Positions 39,406 through 39,724 of a stretch of DNA of 39,724 nt are shown in pieces. The notes under the pieces are model-generated. The model saw only the letters and a list, made by a program, of their open reading frames with translations, was not told the DNA's origin and searched no databases. The stretch spans positions 3,981-43,704 of the forward strand of contig JAGOQY010000002.1 in the NCBI GenBank assembly GCA_018063125.1, written 5' to 3'. The stretch's first letter is position 1. Every line of letters starts with the position of its first letter. A program made the translations under genes and the position numbers. Source of the stretch: Patescibacteria group bacterium (GTDB lineage Bacteria > Patescibacteriota > Patescibacteriia > 2-12-FULL-60-25).

Positions 39406-39724
39406 ATGTTTGCGAAAAAAATTGGGATTGATCTTGGAACAACCACCGTGCTCGTCTACATCCCAAAAAAGGGGATTGTGTTGAACGAGCCGTCCGTGGT
39501 TGCTGTTTCCATTGCAGATAAGCGTGTGTTGGCCGTTGGAAAAGAAGCGAAAGAAATGTTGGGTCGTACGCCGGATACGATTGTCGCGAAGCGTCCATTG
39601 AAAGATGGAGTCATTGCCGACTATCGAACCACGGAAGCAATGCTTCGCTATTTTATTAACAAGGCTCTCGGAGGAATGCGCATCTTCCGTCCAGAAGTGA
39701 TGGTGGCGGTTCCGGGTGGAATCA
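39406..39724 (+). CDS. mreB: Rod-shape actin homologue MreB (3' end cut by window)
   Basis: Actin-like ATPase that organises cylindrical cell-wall synthesis. The first 106 residues are present: KKIGIDLGTTTVLVYI (phosphate-1 loop), VLNEPSVVA, KRVLAVGKEAKEMLGRTP, PLKDGVIADYR and the start of VMVAVPGGI. MreB matches throughout. The ATG at 39406 is the natural start; TATATA just before it could be part of a -10, but I see no convincing -35. Confidence 0.97.
   Translation, partial: MFAKKIGIDLGTTTVLVYIPKKGIVLNEPSVVAVSIADKRVLAVGKEAKEMLGRTPDTIVAKRPLKDGVIADYRTTEAMLRYFINKALGGMRIFRPEVMVAVPGGI

Noticed and set aside
1-39724. CRISPR array, insertion sequence or prophage
   Set aside because: No regularly spaced repeats, transposase, capsid or integrase frame is visible. 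The holin-like gene at 28187 belongs to a family common on chromosomes.

Overview
The window looks like the chromosome of a streamlined bacterium, most likely a Patescibacteria/CPR lineage (inference). Reasons: short intergenic gaps, a truncated TsaB, a DUF4012 protein, a degenerate PP2C-like/propeller membrane protein, FecR-Ig and GerMN-type envelope proteins, and core genes mixed with many single-membrane-anchor proteins. TGA is an ordinary stop here (for example ends of the DCC, TsaB and MetK-like genes), so the SR1/Gracilibacteria recoding of TGA is not in use. Base composition is moderately GC-rich, apart from an A/T-rich patch at about 6.0-7.6 kb.

Layout. 0-6 kb: 3' part of ftsZ with its terminator, a palindromic repeat, nrdR, an HtrA-type protease, pyruvate kinase, a DCC thiol-oxidoreductase and an M29-like aminopeptidase. 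6.0-7.7 kb: an A/T-rich accessory patch with two HEPN-like proteins, ending at the 3' end of a tRNA-Asp gene on the minus strand. 7.7-11.7 kb: a pterin dehydratase (minus) back to back with a FecR/Ig surface protein and metG. 11.7-12.9 kb: a minus-strand Pro/Thr-rich single-TM protein with a Cys tail, a strong promoter and a possible leader peptide. 13-20.5 kb: gpmI, nth, a PAP2 phosphatase, mltG, a UvrD-family helicase and a methyltransferase-GNAT fusion. 20.5-22.7 kb: a divergent MetK homologue and pyrB. 22.7-28.5 kb: a cyclophilin, a C39-like protease, a Gmad2/GerMN protein, a membrane protein, a CapA-like protein, xseA, xseB and a four-TM protein. 28.5-30.2 kb: a minus-strand pentapeptide-repeat operon and the L10 leader region. 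30.2-31.4 kb: rplJ and rplL. 31.4-37.1 kb: the PP2C-like/propeller protein (minus), an HTH-nucleotidyltransferase regulator, a short TsaB and two glycosyltransferases. 37.1-39.7 kb: DUF4012, then the 5' part of mreB. Envelope and division functions (ftsZ, mreB, mltG, PAP2, glycosyltransferases, DUF4012, CapA) dominate.

Two expression styles stand out. Many genes have a sigma70-like -35/-10 pair with a 17-bp spacer whose -10 ends only 6-9 nt before the ATG and no Shine-Dalgarno, which predicts leaderless mRNAs. Three other units (the minus Pro/Thr-rich gene, pyrB, the minus pentapeptide operon) have a canonical promoter, a real 5' leader, mostly GTG starts, GC-richer codons and their own terminators; pyrB and the pentapeptide operon also have a strong Shine-Dalgarno at normal spacing. 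Two of the three copies of a 72-79 bp palindromic repeat end in TGAC that forms the -35 box of the next gene.

The best candidates for something new are the tandem HEPN pair at tRNA-Asp, the MetK homologue lacking the catalytic GGGAFSGKD loop beside a methyltransferase-GNAT fusion, and the repeat acting as a promoter part. All functional statements come from reading motifs by eye; no database search was run.
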